Of a DNA stretch of 13,105 nucleotides, positions 1 through 8,212 are shown piece after piece. The notes under the pieces were generated by a model, which had not been told where the DNA came from, searched no databases, and saw nothing but the letters and a program-made list of their open reading frames with translations. Origin of the DNA: Ettlia oleoabundans (Eukaryota; Chlorophyta; Chlorophyceae; Chlamydomonadales); the NCBI GenBank assembly GCA_019693395.1, contig JAAMXP010002834.1, positions 1 to 13,105 on the forward strand, given 5' to 3'. Every line of letters begins with the position of its first letter. Positions within the stretch are counted from its first letter, which is position 1. Position numbers and translations under genes: made by a program.

Positions 1-131
1 CCCACCCCCCTCACCACGACCTCCCCGGAAAACACCCACACCCCATTACCACACGCACTTGCACACACATGCCCGTAGGCACCACCATCCGCACAACACA
101 CACCGTGCGCTCCCTTCCCTTCCCAATGCAG
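1..131 (+). other. Intron of the NAPE-PLD-like gene (partial)
   Basis: This C-rich stretch ends in ATGCAG directly before the exon that starts at 132. I see no coding similarity in it, and it is best read as the 3' part of an intron cut by the window edge. Confidence 0.6.
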
Positions 132-1048
132 GCGTTTTTGGTTTGCGGGTGACACCGGGTACTGCCCTGTGTTCAGCGAGATAGGGGAGCGGCTGGGGCC
201 GTTTGACCTGGCAGCCATACCCACGGGCGCATACGAGCCCAGGTGAGGGGCAGAGCCACACACAGGACGCACCCCTGTTTATCACGCCCCGCCCCGCCCT
301 GCCCCGCCCCGCCCCGCCCCGCCCTGCCCTGCCCTGCCCTGCTGTTTGCTTTGCGTCACCGTGTCCTGTGGCAGCAGCACATCGGGCACTCGCCTCTGCC
401 ATAGCAACACGTGCTCAGCACAGCAAGTGTAAGCCCAGGCACACACCACATCTGGCAACTGGGTTCATGCGTCCGCAGCCAGCACGCTTTTTACCACCAC
501 TACTGCTGACACCAACTCCTGCCCTGGCGTGTTGCCTGCTGCAGGTGGTTCATGCGGCCCCAGCACGTGGACACCGGTGAGGCGGTGCAGATCCACAGGG
601 ACGTGCGCAGCCAAAGGTCCATGGCCATACACCACGCAACTTTCTGGTGGGTGCGGCTGCGCAGGTGGCTTGCTGGCTCCCCGCCGATGCCTTCCTTGGT
701 TGAGCCGTCAGCTGGGCAATTCATCCAAGTGCCCTCTGTGCCCCTACTAGTAGCTGTCCTTGTCCGCACAGAGCAGCCCTTGAGCGCCTGTTTTGTATTC
801 CTCAGCCCACCCACTCACCTACCCACCCATCAGAAGCACCCACGCCAACCATCTCCCTCCCTCCCACACCTGCCCGCAGTCTGACGGATGAGCCCCTGGA
901 CGAACCCGCCAAGCGCCTGCCCCGGGAGCTGGCCCAGGCGCAGCTTCCAGCCGACTGCTTTGTGTCGCTGCGCCATGGTGCCATGCTGGTCACAGCGGGG
1001 GGTCACACGTTCAACCAGCCAGCTCTGCTGCCGGTTTCGGGTGCATGA
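132..1048 (+). CDS. NAPEPLD: N-acyl-phosphatidylethanolamine phospholipase D-like protein (3' part, 3 exons)
   Basis: In characterised members this zinc enzyme hydrolyses N-acyl-PE to N-acylethanolamine and phosphatidate at membranes. Three exons join in frame: 132-242, 545-646 and 880-1048, with introns 243-544 and 647-879 (donors GTGAGG and GTGGGT, CAG acceptors). They give about 126 residues ending at a TGA. The first exon reads [11 protein letters not shown], then [13 protein letters not shown] and GAYEPR; the second reads [15 protein letters not shown] and MAIHHATF; the third reads LTDEPLDEP and CFVSLRHG. These follow the C-terminal half of NAPE-PLD in order. The Asp of AGDTG (151-153) and the first His of IHHATF (630-632) match two zinc ligands of the human enzyme. 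The usual HWGTF is HHATF here. The N-terminal HxHxDH motif lies left of the window. Family assignment is secure; substrate is inferred. Confidence 0.93.
286..340 (+). repeat. GCCCC/GCCCT pentanucleotide microsatellite
   Basis: Eleven tandem five-base units, GCCCC or GCCCT, run without interruption inside the first complete intron of the NAPE-PLD-like gene. The T-containing units cluster at the 3' end, which suggests local unit duplication. Confidence 0.92.
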
Positions 1049-1379
1049 GCAGGCAACCAGGAAAGCTGGCTTGATAAACAGGCAGAGGGTGGAGGAGAGG
1101 CAGGCAGGCTGGTTACTAGGCAATGGTGTGCTGTGTTGCTGCCATGCGGAACAGCTATTCTTCAACCACGCCGACACCTGGGCGTTTCCTACAGCCCGCT
1201 GTACCCGCTGTGCTCATCTGTAGTTACTCTTGATATTGTAGATATGTAGTCTTTTCGTTCACATGCGACAAACACCGGCATTGGCATTTGGGGAGACTAA
1301 ATTGATGGTAGAAATGGAGGTTGTACTGTGAAAATAAAACCGTGTACCCGTCTAAACAGTCTGCTGGTGCTGCTGCTGT

Positions 1380-1384
1380 TGTAA
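1380..1384 (+). terminator. Putative TGTAA polyadenylation signal of the NAPE-PLD-like gene
   Basis: TGTAA lies 332 bases after the stop codon at 1046-1048. TGTAA is the usual green-algal polyadenylation signal, so the transcript probably ends around 1395-1405. Another TGTAA at 1707-1711 is a less likely alternative because it sits next to the end of the convergent gene. Confidence 0.5.
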
Positions 1385-1439
1385 AACTTGTCTCACTTGA
1401 TTGCTTCCAAAACTGCATCCTTCCTGCTTGGCTCGAATA

Positions 1440-1463
1440 TTGGGCAGCTTGCTTGCTGCCCAA
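1440..1463. repeat. Perfect inverted repeat between convergent genes
   Basis: TTGGGCAGC at 1440-1448 and GCTGCCCAA at 1455-1463 form perfect 9-bp arms around a 6-base loop. The repeat lies between the two convergent 3' ends, so it could fold as a hairpin in either 3' UTR or in run-on RNA. A function is not shown. Confidence 0.7.
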
Positions 1464-1721
1464 GCTCTGGCTATCACTTCTCTCGGCCAAATGTGAGGGG
1501 TGGCGGAGGTGTTTTGAGATGCTGTGACGGATGGGAGCCCAGGTGACGGGCCTCGGGGTGGCAGTCCCAACACTGCTCTATAAAATAAATGATAGATGAG
1601 TTTCACGTTGTGACAGGGCAAAGGCTGCACACAGCAACTTTCTGTGAACATCCCAAGAGGCGACAACACTCAAGGGACACCTTTGTTGGAGAGTGCTTTG
1701 TAGCGTTGTAAGGCCTGCTGC

Positions 1722-4121
1722 TCAAGCCTCCTGGGTGATGGCGTACTCGATTGCCACGTTGGCAGTCACCTGCATGGGTACGGGGAGGGGAGGAAGGGCA
1801 GGGGGTGTGAGGGGGTCGGCAGCAATGCCGTGCTGTTCATGCCTCTGGTTTTTGCTCACGCAGTATGCGGCCTGTGCATATGCAAGACTGCAACATGCAG
1901 CCAAAGGCACGAAACAACGAGGGTGGGGGTTGGATGCACCATTGCAGGCAGATTGGTGCCGGTGAGTTGTGGTGGTGTTGTGCATGCATGGGTGCAGGGC
2001 AGGTGCAGGCATGTCTCACGTCAGTCATGCCAGTCTGCACGGGCATGGCAGCGGCCGAGTCCATGGCGCCCTCCATCATGGCTGCAGGCAACAAAAGGGA
2101 GGCGCAGACCGGGTGGGCGGCTGTATGGCATATGTGTGTGGGACACAGACAGGTGCCATGTAAGGGAAACCACCACCCGTAGTCTTCCAAGTGGTGGGCC
2201 CCTTTGCCAACAAACTGTTTGCAGGGTGAGGCAGATTACCCGCACGCTAGGAATCCACCAACCCCCTCGGCAACACCTCGCACAATGGATACTGATCTAC
2301 ACTGGCAGATGGGCCAGTCGCAGGCAGGCGGGCTGTATATGTGTGCGCGGGGGCGCACTCAGCTCCCACCTGGCATGGGGAATGGTCCGGGTGGTGCAAT
2401 GTTGCTGTCAATGATGGACATCACATCGCCCAGCTCGACCTTGGCAGCCTGCACAGCACAACACAGCCCTCGCAGATGAGTGACGCAAAGCGCGGAAAAA
2501 CATGGCTTATGGCTTGCACCCCTGCCCCACCTCAGCCTGCCTTGTGTCAAGCCATAGCACCCACCTTAGCCAGTATGTCTGCGGTCTGTGCGGCGTCCTC
2601 CACCGCCAGCTCCCGTGCCTGGTTGGTGGCCTGGCGGCGCAGGTCGGGCGACAGGTCGGTGGCCATGCTGGAGACCTGCGGGGGAACGGAGGTACGCCGC
2701 ACATCTAGGGCTGAGAGGTGCTTCTGCTGGTAGTGAAGCGATCCACTTTAATGTGTCCTGTCATATGCTAGTGACACAGGTGGGGAACCGGTCATGGCAA
2801 CTGGCAACACCAGCGCAGAGGCAGCCGTCAGCTTTAGCCCGAGCAATGTTGGACAGGTTGGAACAGCAGCTATGTGGCAGCCAAGCAGGCTGTGTGTTGT
2901 AATTTCACGGGTGTTAAGCAAATGTCAGTCCCACCTGCAGGTAGTCGCCGCCAGCCTTGAGCGTGGCCTCCATTGCTGCGGAGATGGATGCATCCAGCTC
3001 AGCGTCCTCCTGCTTCTCCACGGTCACAAGCAGCGACTGCTGGCAGATGAAGCCGCTGTAGATCTGCTTGCTGCAGGCCAGGAGATGCGACGAGCGTACA
3101 CGGAAGGGGAGCTTAGGAGGGGTTAGAAGCCAGCCAGCAGGAAACGAAGTACGAGGCGACGCGCTTGCGGCTGTTCTTTGAGAAATGCATTACTTAGACC
3201 CAGGTAGAAAGCATCCTATGATGCAGGGTATGTGGCCAGTACCCACTCATGCACCACCCAGGTACCCAACCTCACTGACCCGTTCTCAGAGTAGGTAATG
3301 TTGGGCTGAACAGAGATGTTCTCAGTGGTGACCGTGGTGCCTGCGGTTGAGGTAGAATGGGGCGCACAGGACAGGTTTGGTACAAGCAAGGCAGGGAAGG
3401 TGCCTAGAGGACAGCATGGTTGCGTGCGTCAGAGCCATCCTGTTACCATCTCATGATAACGTCATTATTCCGAAAAAGGCGCCAATGCAGGGGCAGTGCT
3501 GTATGCATGGCTGGCCAGCAGGTCGCACCATCCACGCCCTCTGCGGCTGTGATGACGGCATCGGTGGTGTTGGCGGCGATGCCGCATGCCTCGCTAACAG
3601 TGGCCTCGCCCACGGTGACAGACACGTATATCTGCAAAGGATGAACTCAAGGGAAGAGAGGTGAAGCTGGACGTCGACAGATAGATGGCCCACAAGGAGG
3701 TGGATGCTGGGTTAGGGTTTGTGGGTGCTGAGGACAAACAGGGTCAAGAGCTGCAGGGGAGGATATGTTTTATAGTCTCTACCTTTCCCATGTCGGGCTC
3801 CACCTTTACCGTTGCCGATCCAGTCACGGAAATCTTGGCATGCTGCACAGCAGAGGGTATATGAAGGGTTCACACGGTCAAGGCGGCGCACTAGGCGGGC
3901 GGATGGCCGCCGCGCCAGGTGGCAGCTGCTAGGGCTGGCGCAGGTGACGCACGCGCGCATGAACGGCCCCCGTAAAGCACCAAGGTCGGCTTCGCCAGCC
4001 TGGCTTTGGGGAACCGGAGGATCCGGCGGTGTCTTACCTTCGGATCTGCCGCGGCGTCAGGCTGCGCCTGGGCTCCCACCACCAAGAGTCCCAGAAGAAT
4101 GAACGAAGCCGCATGGCGCAT
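1722..4121 (-). CDS. Secreted SIMPL-domain (DUF541) protein, 9 exons, 247 aa
   Basis: Exons in coding order: 4121-4038, 3842-3783, 3631-3529, 3340-3280, 3070-2935, 2675-2565, 2448-2370, 2081-2020, 1769-1722. All junctions are GT-AG and keep phase (744 nt with stop). Residues 1 to about 19 are a signal peptide with hydrophobic core FILLGLLVVGA and a likely cut after AQA. The SIMPL domain (Pfam PF04402) follows from about residue 29: ISVTGSATVKVEPDMGKI, then NISVQPNITYSENG, then YSGF. It continues with RRQATNQARELAVEDA, KVELGDVMSI and the final strand VTANVAIEYAI. The mature protein has just two cysteines (C64, C112) and three N-glycosylation sequons (N69, N90, N96), consistent with secretion or the cell surface. 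Bacterial relatives include Brucella BP26/Omp28; IRAK1BP1 is an animal member. The biochemical role is unknown. The start is set by the signal peptide. Confidence 0.93.
3712..3720 (-). promoter_or_regulatory. Telo-box-like AAACCCTAA in SIMPL intron 2
   Basis: On the coding strand of the SIMPL gene, intron 2 contains AAACCCTAA followed by CCC. This equals one plant-type telomeric unit plus flank. In land plants such telo-boxes are promoter and 5' elements of growth-related genes. A single 9-mer can occur by chance, so function here is only a suggestion. Confidence 0.3.
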
Positions 4122-4404
4122 GTTGCGTGTTGGACGGCGGCGTGGAGGAGGAAGCGGGCACAGAGGGCGCTGGGGGCCCCGTACAATGAGTGCTAGCGAG
4201 ATGGAGAGGGCCTGCAGGGGTGCCTAAGGTAGAATAGCACGGAAAATGTCGGGCAAACGGCCTCCTTGGGGCGCGGGGACGGATGGAAAGCGCCCATGCC
4301 CAGGGGGAACTTACCGAGAAGTGGCAAGAAAAAGACGAAAGAAGCGGTGGAAAGAAGCTTGCCAGGAACACAATAATTTATGGATGTAAGTGATAACCGA
4401 CCTA

Positions 4405-4409
4405 TTACA
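4405..4409 (-). terminator. Possible minus-strand TGTAA polyadenylation signal
   Basis: Read on the minus strand this is TGTAA, 44 bases beyond the stop of the ORF at 4453-4791. The spacing would suit a short 3' UTR and is the main support for that ORF being expressed. The pentamer alone is weak evidence. Confidence 0.25.
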
Positions 4410-4452
4410 GTGGATGCAAGAGAATGAGAAAGGTGGATAGCTGTGGGCGGCG

Positions 4453-4791
4453 TCAGGCGCCAGGCTGAGGGGCACCATACGCGGCTTTTTGAGCTTTAAA
4501 TAAGGCATTGAACCACTTGATGGCAAGGCGTTGAAACAGTGCATGGATGGATGCATCCAGCAGAGGTGCTGCCGCCATCAGAACGATCACTGGTGGTGCT
4601 ACTTGGAAGCCGCAAAGTGTTGAGGTCACGGTAGTGACAGCAACATGTCTATTGCTTACCTCTGTATTGCTTCTAAAACAAGAGGGAAGATTCATGATGG
4701 CAGCTGCTTCTGCCCAGCACAAGTTATCACGAAAGTGCAATGTCAGCGGCGGCACAGCATCAAGTGTCCCCAGGGGTAGCATGGTCAGCAT
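4453..4791 (-). CDS. Doubtful small ORF, 112 aa, unrecognised
   Basis: I do not recognise this frame. It could encode 112 residues with a hydrophobic stretch (VAPPVIVLMAAAPLL) and a basic-aromatic tail (LAIKWFNALFKAQKAAYG). A strong splice donor, GAG|GTAAGC, interrupts it at about 4652-4657 on the minus strand, just after a pyrimidine-rich TTTTAG acceptor-like site, so the true structure may be spliced or the frame may be accidental. A minus-strand TGTAA lies 44 bases past its stop. It would sit upstream of and in tandem with the SIMPL gene, and would share an upstream region with TRM1. It shares a 16-base in-frame match with SIMPL exon 5. Non-coding upstream sequence is an equally good reading. 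Confidence 0.2.
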   Translation of the reverse strand: MLTMLPLGTLDAVPPLTLHFRDNLCWAEAAAIMNLPSCFRSNTEVSNRHVAVTTVTSTLCGFQVAPPVIVLMAAAPLLDASIHALFQRLAIKWFNALFKAQKAAYGAPQPGA

Positions 4792-5037
4792 GTAGCATGG
4801 ACGTTCTTGCCCTCATCATGCTGGTCCTGATCTTCGCAAGTAATGGCAATAGTAGCAGGCAAAAAGCTGCTGTATTCAAATGCAACAATCTTCCCATCTG
4901 AGGTGGCCGCCCATAATGCATGGCAGAGGACGTTGCCGGGAGCGGTGCTGAGGTCTCAAAGGGACATGCACACGCTGTGCAGCACAGTACAGTGCGCCCA
5001 TTCCTACTTTTTCCAGCGCTGTTTAGTTGATAATCAG

Positions 5038-7690
5038 ATGGTGCTCTGTGCACTGCTAGGCGCCGCTGCCACTGCGCAATCGAACAGGGTGCAAGACGAG
5101 CGAGGCGTTTCGTTCCAGCTAGGCACGCGGAACAGATGCCCTAGGAGTTGTAGATTCACAAATACTGGCAGGGGGCCGGAATCCGCATTTGGTGCTGGGG
5201 CCGCCAGCGGGCGCAGGTTGCACCGGCTCGCTCCTCCAGGCCGCATCAGGCAACACTTTTTGCCTTCTTGCCTCTGTAGGTCCCTCCTTCTATCGCCCAC
5301 AGTCATGTTTCAGCAGAGATCTTGCAGTGCTGTCAGCGGTGGTGCATCGCAGGCAGCGCATGGAGCAGCAGCAGGCGGCAGGTGGCAGTTGCGGCCCCTC
5401 TTTGCCGCCGCTGCGAGTGTTGGATTTGATGGCTGGCAGCGGCGTCCGCAGTATGCGATACCTGTTGCAGGCGGGGGCAGATTATGGTGCGTTTATGAGA
5501 GCAGGCGCATGCCAGAACAATCCTAAGCAGATAGCATTCATCCAATATGTGTGCAAGTTCGTTTGCCTCTCCTGTCTCGACCTGCCAGTTGCTGCACTTT
5601 GCCATGTGTTCGAGCCCCTTTGCCTTGCCCTGCCACTCTGCAGTGCTATGCAATGATGCCGATCCAGGAAACACAGGCTGCCTGGTGGCCAACCTATCAG
5701 CAGCTGCAGCAGCCGCAGCAGCAGCGGCGGGAGATGAAGAACTCACCACATGCAGCGCTGCTGGATCAACAGGCGGCAGGCAGTGGCGGCTGCAGAAAGC
5801 GGGTCAGCTAGTGGGTACTGGGAATCGGCAAGAGCCTGCTATGTGCGAGTTGATGCATGAAGAGGCTGTAAGGCAAGCCGCAGGCTGCACTGACTGCAGC
5901 TCAAGGCTTTGCATCGTGGCATGTTGCGTCGACCGCTATTGCTGTCCTCTCACCACATAAACACGCCATTCCTCACTTAGCTCCATGCAGCTCCCTCCAT
6001 CCGCTCTGCCCCACACCGTCTTGATACCTGCTGCATCAAAACACCGGCAAGTGCCTCCCCGTTGAGACGCGCTGCCTCATTGGACTCCCCTTTGGAGCCC
6101 GAGTCAAACAGGCTTCTCACACCTTGTGCTTGATGCAGCCTGCTGATGCAATGCAAGCTGGAAAGGAAGTTCTTTGACTTGATCGATTCAGATTCGTTTG
6201 GCTCGACTGTGCATTTTGTGGGTGCTGCGCTAGATGCCGTCAGCTACGATGGCGGCCTCGTCTGCCTCACTACCACAGCAGGCAAGCCTGCTCATCGCCC
6301 GCGACAAAAAGCTGTGATACCCAGCAGTTCACTGTGCCGCAGCCCGGTTGCATTCAAACATGCTGCTTGGTCAGCTGCTGCTGCTAGCAAGACTCTGCTG
6401 GTGCTGGTTTGAGCTGACCCTAGTTGCATGCTTGACTCCGCTGCAGGGACCATAGCGGGCGGACGGGACCCCGCCAGTGCTCTGGCACTCTACAGCCAGC
6501 ACCTTGCCCCTGTGCCCTCTGCAAATGAGCAGGTAACAGAAACTTTGGAGTTGCATCCCTTTCCCATTGTCCCAGACACACAGTAGTGCGGACAGTAGTG
6601 AACACCAAACCAGTAGACTGGTCTGCATGACACTACAGTAGTGCTGCATGTGATACAGGCTACACGTGACATAAGAGGCTGCTTGACACAAGGGCAATAC
6701 CTGCGGTCAGCCGGCTGTTTACAACGCACCCCGCTGTCTGCAGGGGTTGCGTATGCTGATTGGACTGGCATTCCGGGAGGCGGCGATGCGGCGCCTGAGG
6801 TGGGCGCTGCTGCTTGTTCAGCATTAGGATACACAAAGCGCTTCTCACTATCCTCACTTGATCATGCTACTCAAACTGCTTTGCTAGGTCTTGCCGGCAC
6901 TGTCTAGCTATGGTTTTTGCCTGTCTGAATAAGCTTGCCAGAGGTTTCAAAGTGACTGCCGTGCCAACGCCTGCCTTGCAGCATCCAGCCACTGTGGAGC
7001 CTCTACTCGCCACATGGCCCCGTGTTCCGCACCATGCTGTGTGTGACCCGGCAGCGGCAACAGCAGCGGCGGCAGCAGCAGCAGTACGGTTACGTGCTGC
7101 ACTGGCCAGACAGCGGCGAGAGCTGTTGTTGCGGGTTTCATGACCTGCCGCGCTGGCTGGCAGGAGCTGGAGGTAGCAGGCAAAGCGGGGGTGCTGGTAT
7201 TGAAGTTGTTGACAGCTCGGAACCGCTTTTGGCTGGCCCACTCTGGCTGGGTCCTCTACACAATCATGACCACCTGCTGCGGGTGCAGCAAGAAGCGGCG
7301 GCGCGGGGCTGGCTGGTGCAACATCCGGCCCAGGCCGGAGCAGCAGCAGGAGCAGCGGTGGGAGCAGCGGCCAAGCAGCCACAGGTGCCCGCCACTCGCA
7401 AGGGCAGCATCACCAGCCTGCAGCTGCTGGTGGAGCTGATGCTAGAGGAGGCGGCGGCTGAAGCTGCGGTACATGACTTACCAGCACCAGCGAAAACGGC
7501 AGCAGACAGCCCCCAAGCGGGCGCAGCAATACCAGCGGGAGCAGCACCAATGCAAGGGCCGGGAGCTGCAACAGCCAGTAGTGTAGCGGCGGTGGCAGGA
7601 ATGCAGCGAGCAGATGATAAGGCATGGGCAACAGTAACAGGAAGGTCACCAGGCCAGGGGGCTAAGAGTGAAGCAGTCGCATCTAGTGGT

Positions 7691-7755
<65 letters not shown>

Positions 7756-8212
7756 GAAGCCATCGCAAGGACCTGTCAATGCCGCTGCAGAGGAGCTTCA
7801 TCGCATGTTGCCGCCTTGGTTCCTCCGAATGAATGATATAGGGAGGGCAGGTTCTTTGGTTGGCGCCCCATCAAGAGACAGCTTGGCAGTGGAGCTTCGT
7901 CGCAGGTGAGCAAGATGGCCCTACGCTACCAATTGCTGCCCTGCTGGGGCAGTGCTGGGGTTTGACACTCATTCTGATAGGTTGTGCGATGCTGCTGCAG
8001 GGTGTTCTTGGCCTTGACTCACTTAAATTGCAAAGCTTGGACAACTGGCATTGAACCTGTGTGATCTCTGCTGCCTTGTGCCGTGCTGCAGGGGTTTCTT
8101 GGTGGCACGCAGCCACGTAGACCCTTCCGCATTGAAGACTAACGCAACCATGGCACAGGCGGTTGAAGCAGCGGTGAAGGGGCTGGGGATTGGAAGCAGG
8201 GCGCGGCCATAG
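5038..8212 (+). CDS. TRM1: TRM1-type tRNA (guanine-26-N2)-methyltransferase, 8 exons
   Basis: The family transfers one or two methyl groups from SAM to N2 of guanine 26 in tRNA. Exons: 5038-5122 (donor uncertain), 5280-5486, 5644-5810, 6158-6281, 6447-6532, 6744-6799, 6982-7905, 8092-8212; about 590 residues. Motifs in order are ERGVSFQLG, SFYRPQSCFSRDLAVL, the SAM-binding VLDLMAGSGVRSMRYL (from 5417), CNDADPGN, FFDLIDSDSFGS (6173-6205), GGLVCLTTTAG, GLRMLIGLAFREAA, LWSLYSPHGPVFRTML, PLWLGPLH, PPWFLRMNDIGRA and RSHVDPSALKTNA. Motif IV is DSDSFG where canonical TRM1 has DPFG or DPYG, which suggests a divergent, possibly organellar subfamily. An Ala-rich insert of roughly 190 residues, including 21 consecutive GCA codons, precedes PPWFLRM. 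Intron 6282-6446 is GC-AG. The ATG at 5038 is the nearest in-frame one; an upstream exon is possible. The family call is firm; the first exon and the 5811-6157 junctions are less so. Confidence 0.92.
6282..6446 (+). other. GC-AG intron in the TRM1-type gene
   Basis: Exon 4 ends ...ACAGCAG and the intron begins GCAAGC, the typical context of a GC donor. It ends CTGCAG. Splicing here joins CLTTTAG to TIAGGRDP in phase 1, as the family needs. No GT donor in the neighbourhood restores both phase and motif continuity. Confidence 0.7.
7691..7753 (+). repeat. (GCA)21 triplet repeat encoding poly-alanine
   Basis: Twenty-one uninterrupted GCA codons lie in exon 7 of the TRM1-type gene, inside a longer Ala/Gly/Pro/Ser-rich insert between the PLWLGPLH segment and the conserved PPWFLRM segment. 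A perfect run of one codon points to recent slippage and probable length polymorphism. A shorter mixed alanine run occurs in exon 3, about 5700-5732. Confidence 0.95.

Larger units (their letters stand above)
4122..5037. other. Upstream region shared by the SIMPL and TRM1 genes
   Basis: The start codons of the SIMPL gene (minus, 4121) and the TRM1-type gene (plus, about 5038) are divergent, so this stretch should hold both promoters and 5' UTRs. No clear TATA box is recognisable. It contains TGTAA on the plus strand at 4385-4389 and on the minus strand at 4409-4405, a doubtful minus-strand ORF at 4453-4791, and a strong acceptor-like polypyrimidine tract ending TTTTTCCAG at 5016. That acceptor would allow an extra upstream TRM1 exon, for example one starting at the ATG at 4694. 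Confidence 0.5.

Noticed and set aside
1707..1711. Second plus-strand TGTAA as the NAPE-PLD end signal
   Set aside because: It is 659 bases past the stop and abuts the SIMPL coding end. The TGTAA at 1380-1384 is closer and sufficient.
1830..2414. 194-codon plus-strand open frame
   Set aside because: It runs antisense across exons 7 and 8 and two introns of the SIMPL gene, whose splice phases and motifs are consistent.
4843..5526. 227-codon plus-strand open frame
   Set aside because: Only its ERGVSFQLG part (to about 5122) fits TRM1. After that the family reading moves to another frame through an intron, and the 4843-5016 part looks like upstream or intron sequence ending in a pyrimidine tract.
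6282..6412. TRM1 exon 4 extended to a stop at about 6412
   Set aside because: Reading through adds unconserved residues and ends the protein before GLRMLIG, HGPVFR and RSHVDP, which are clearly present downstream.
7691..7753. Triplet array as a CRISPR or satellite element
   Set aside because: The period is three, with no spacers, and it stays in frame inside a conserved gene; it is coding triplet slippage.
7264..7779. 171-codon minus-strand poly-alanine frame
   Set aside because: It is antisense to TRM1 exon 7; the alanine run is only the GCA repeat read as TGC/GCT triplets in another frame.
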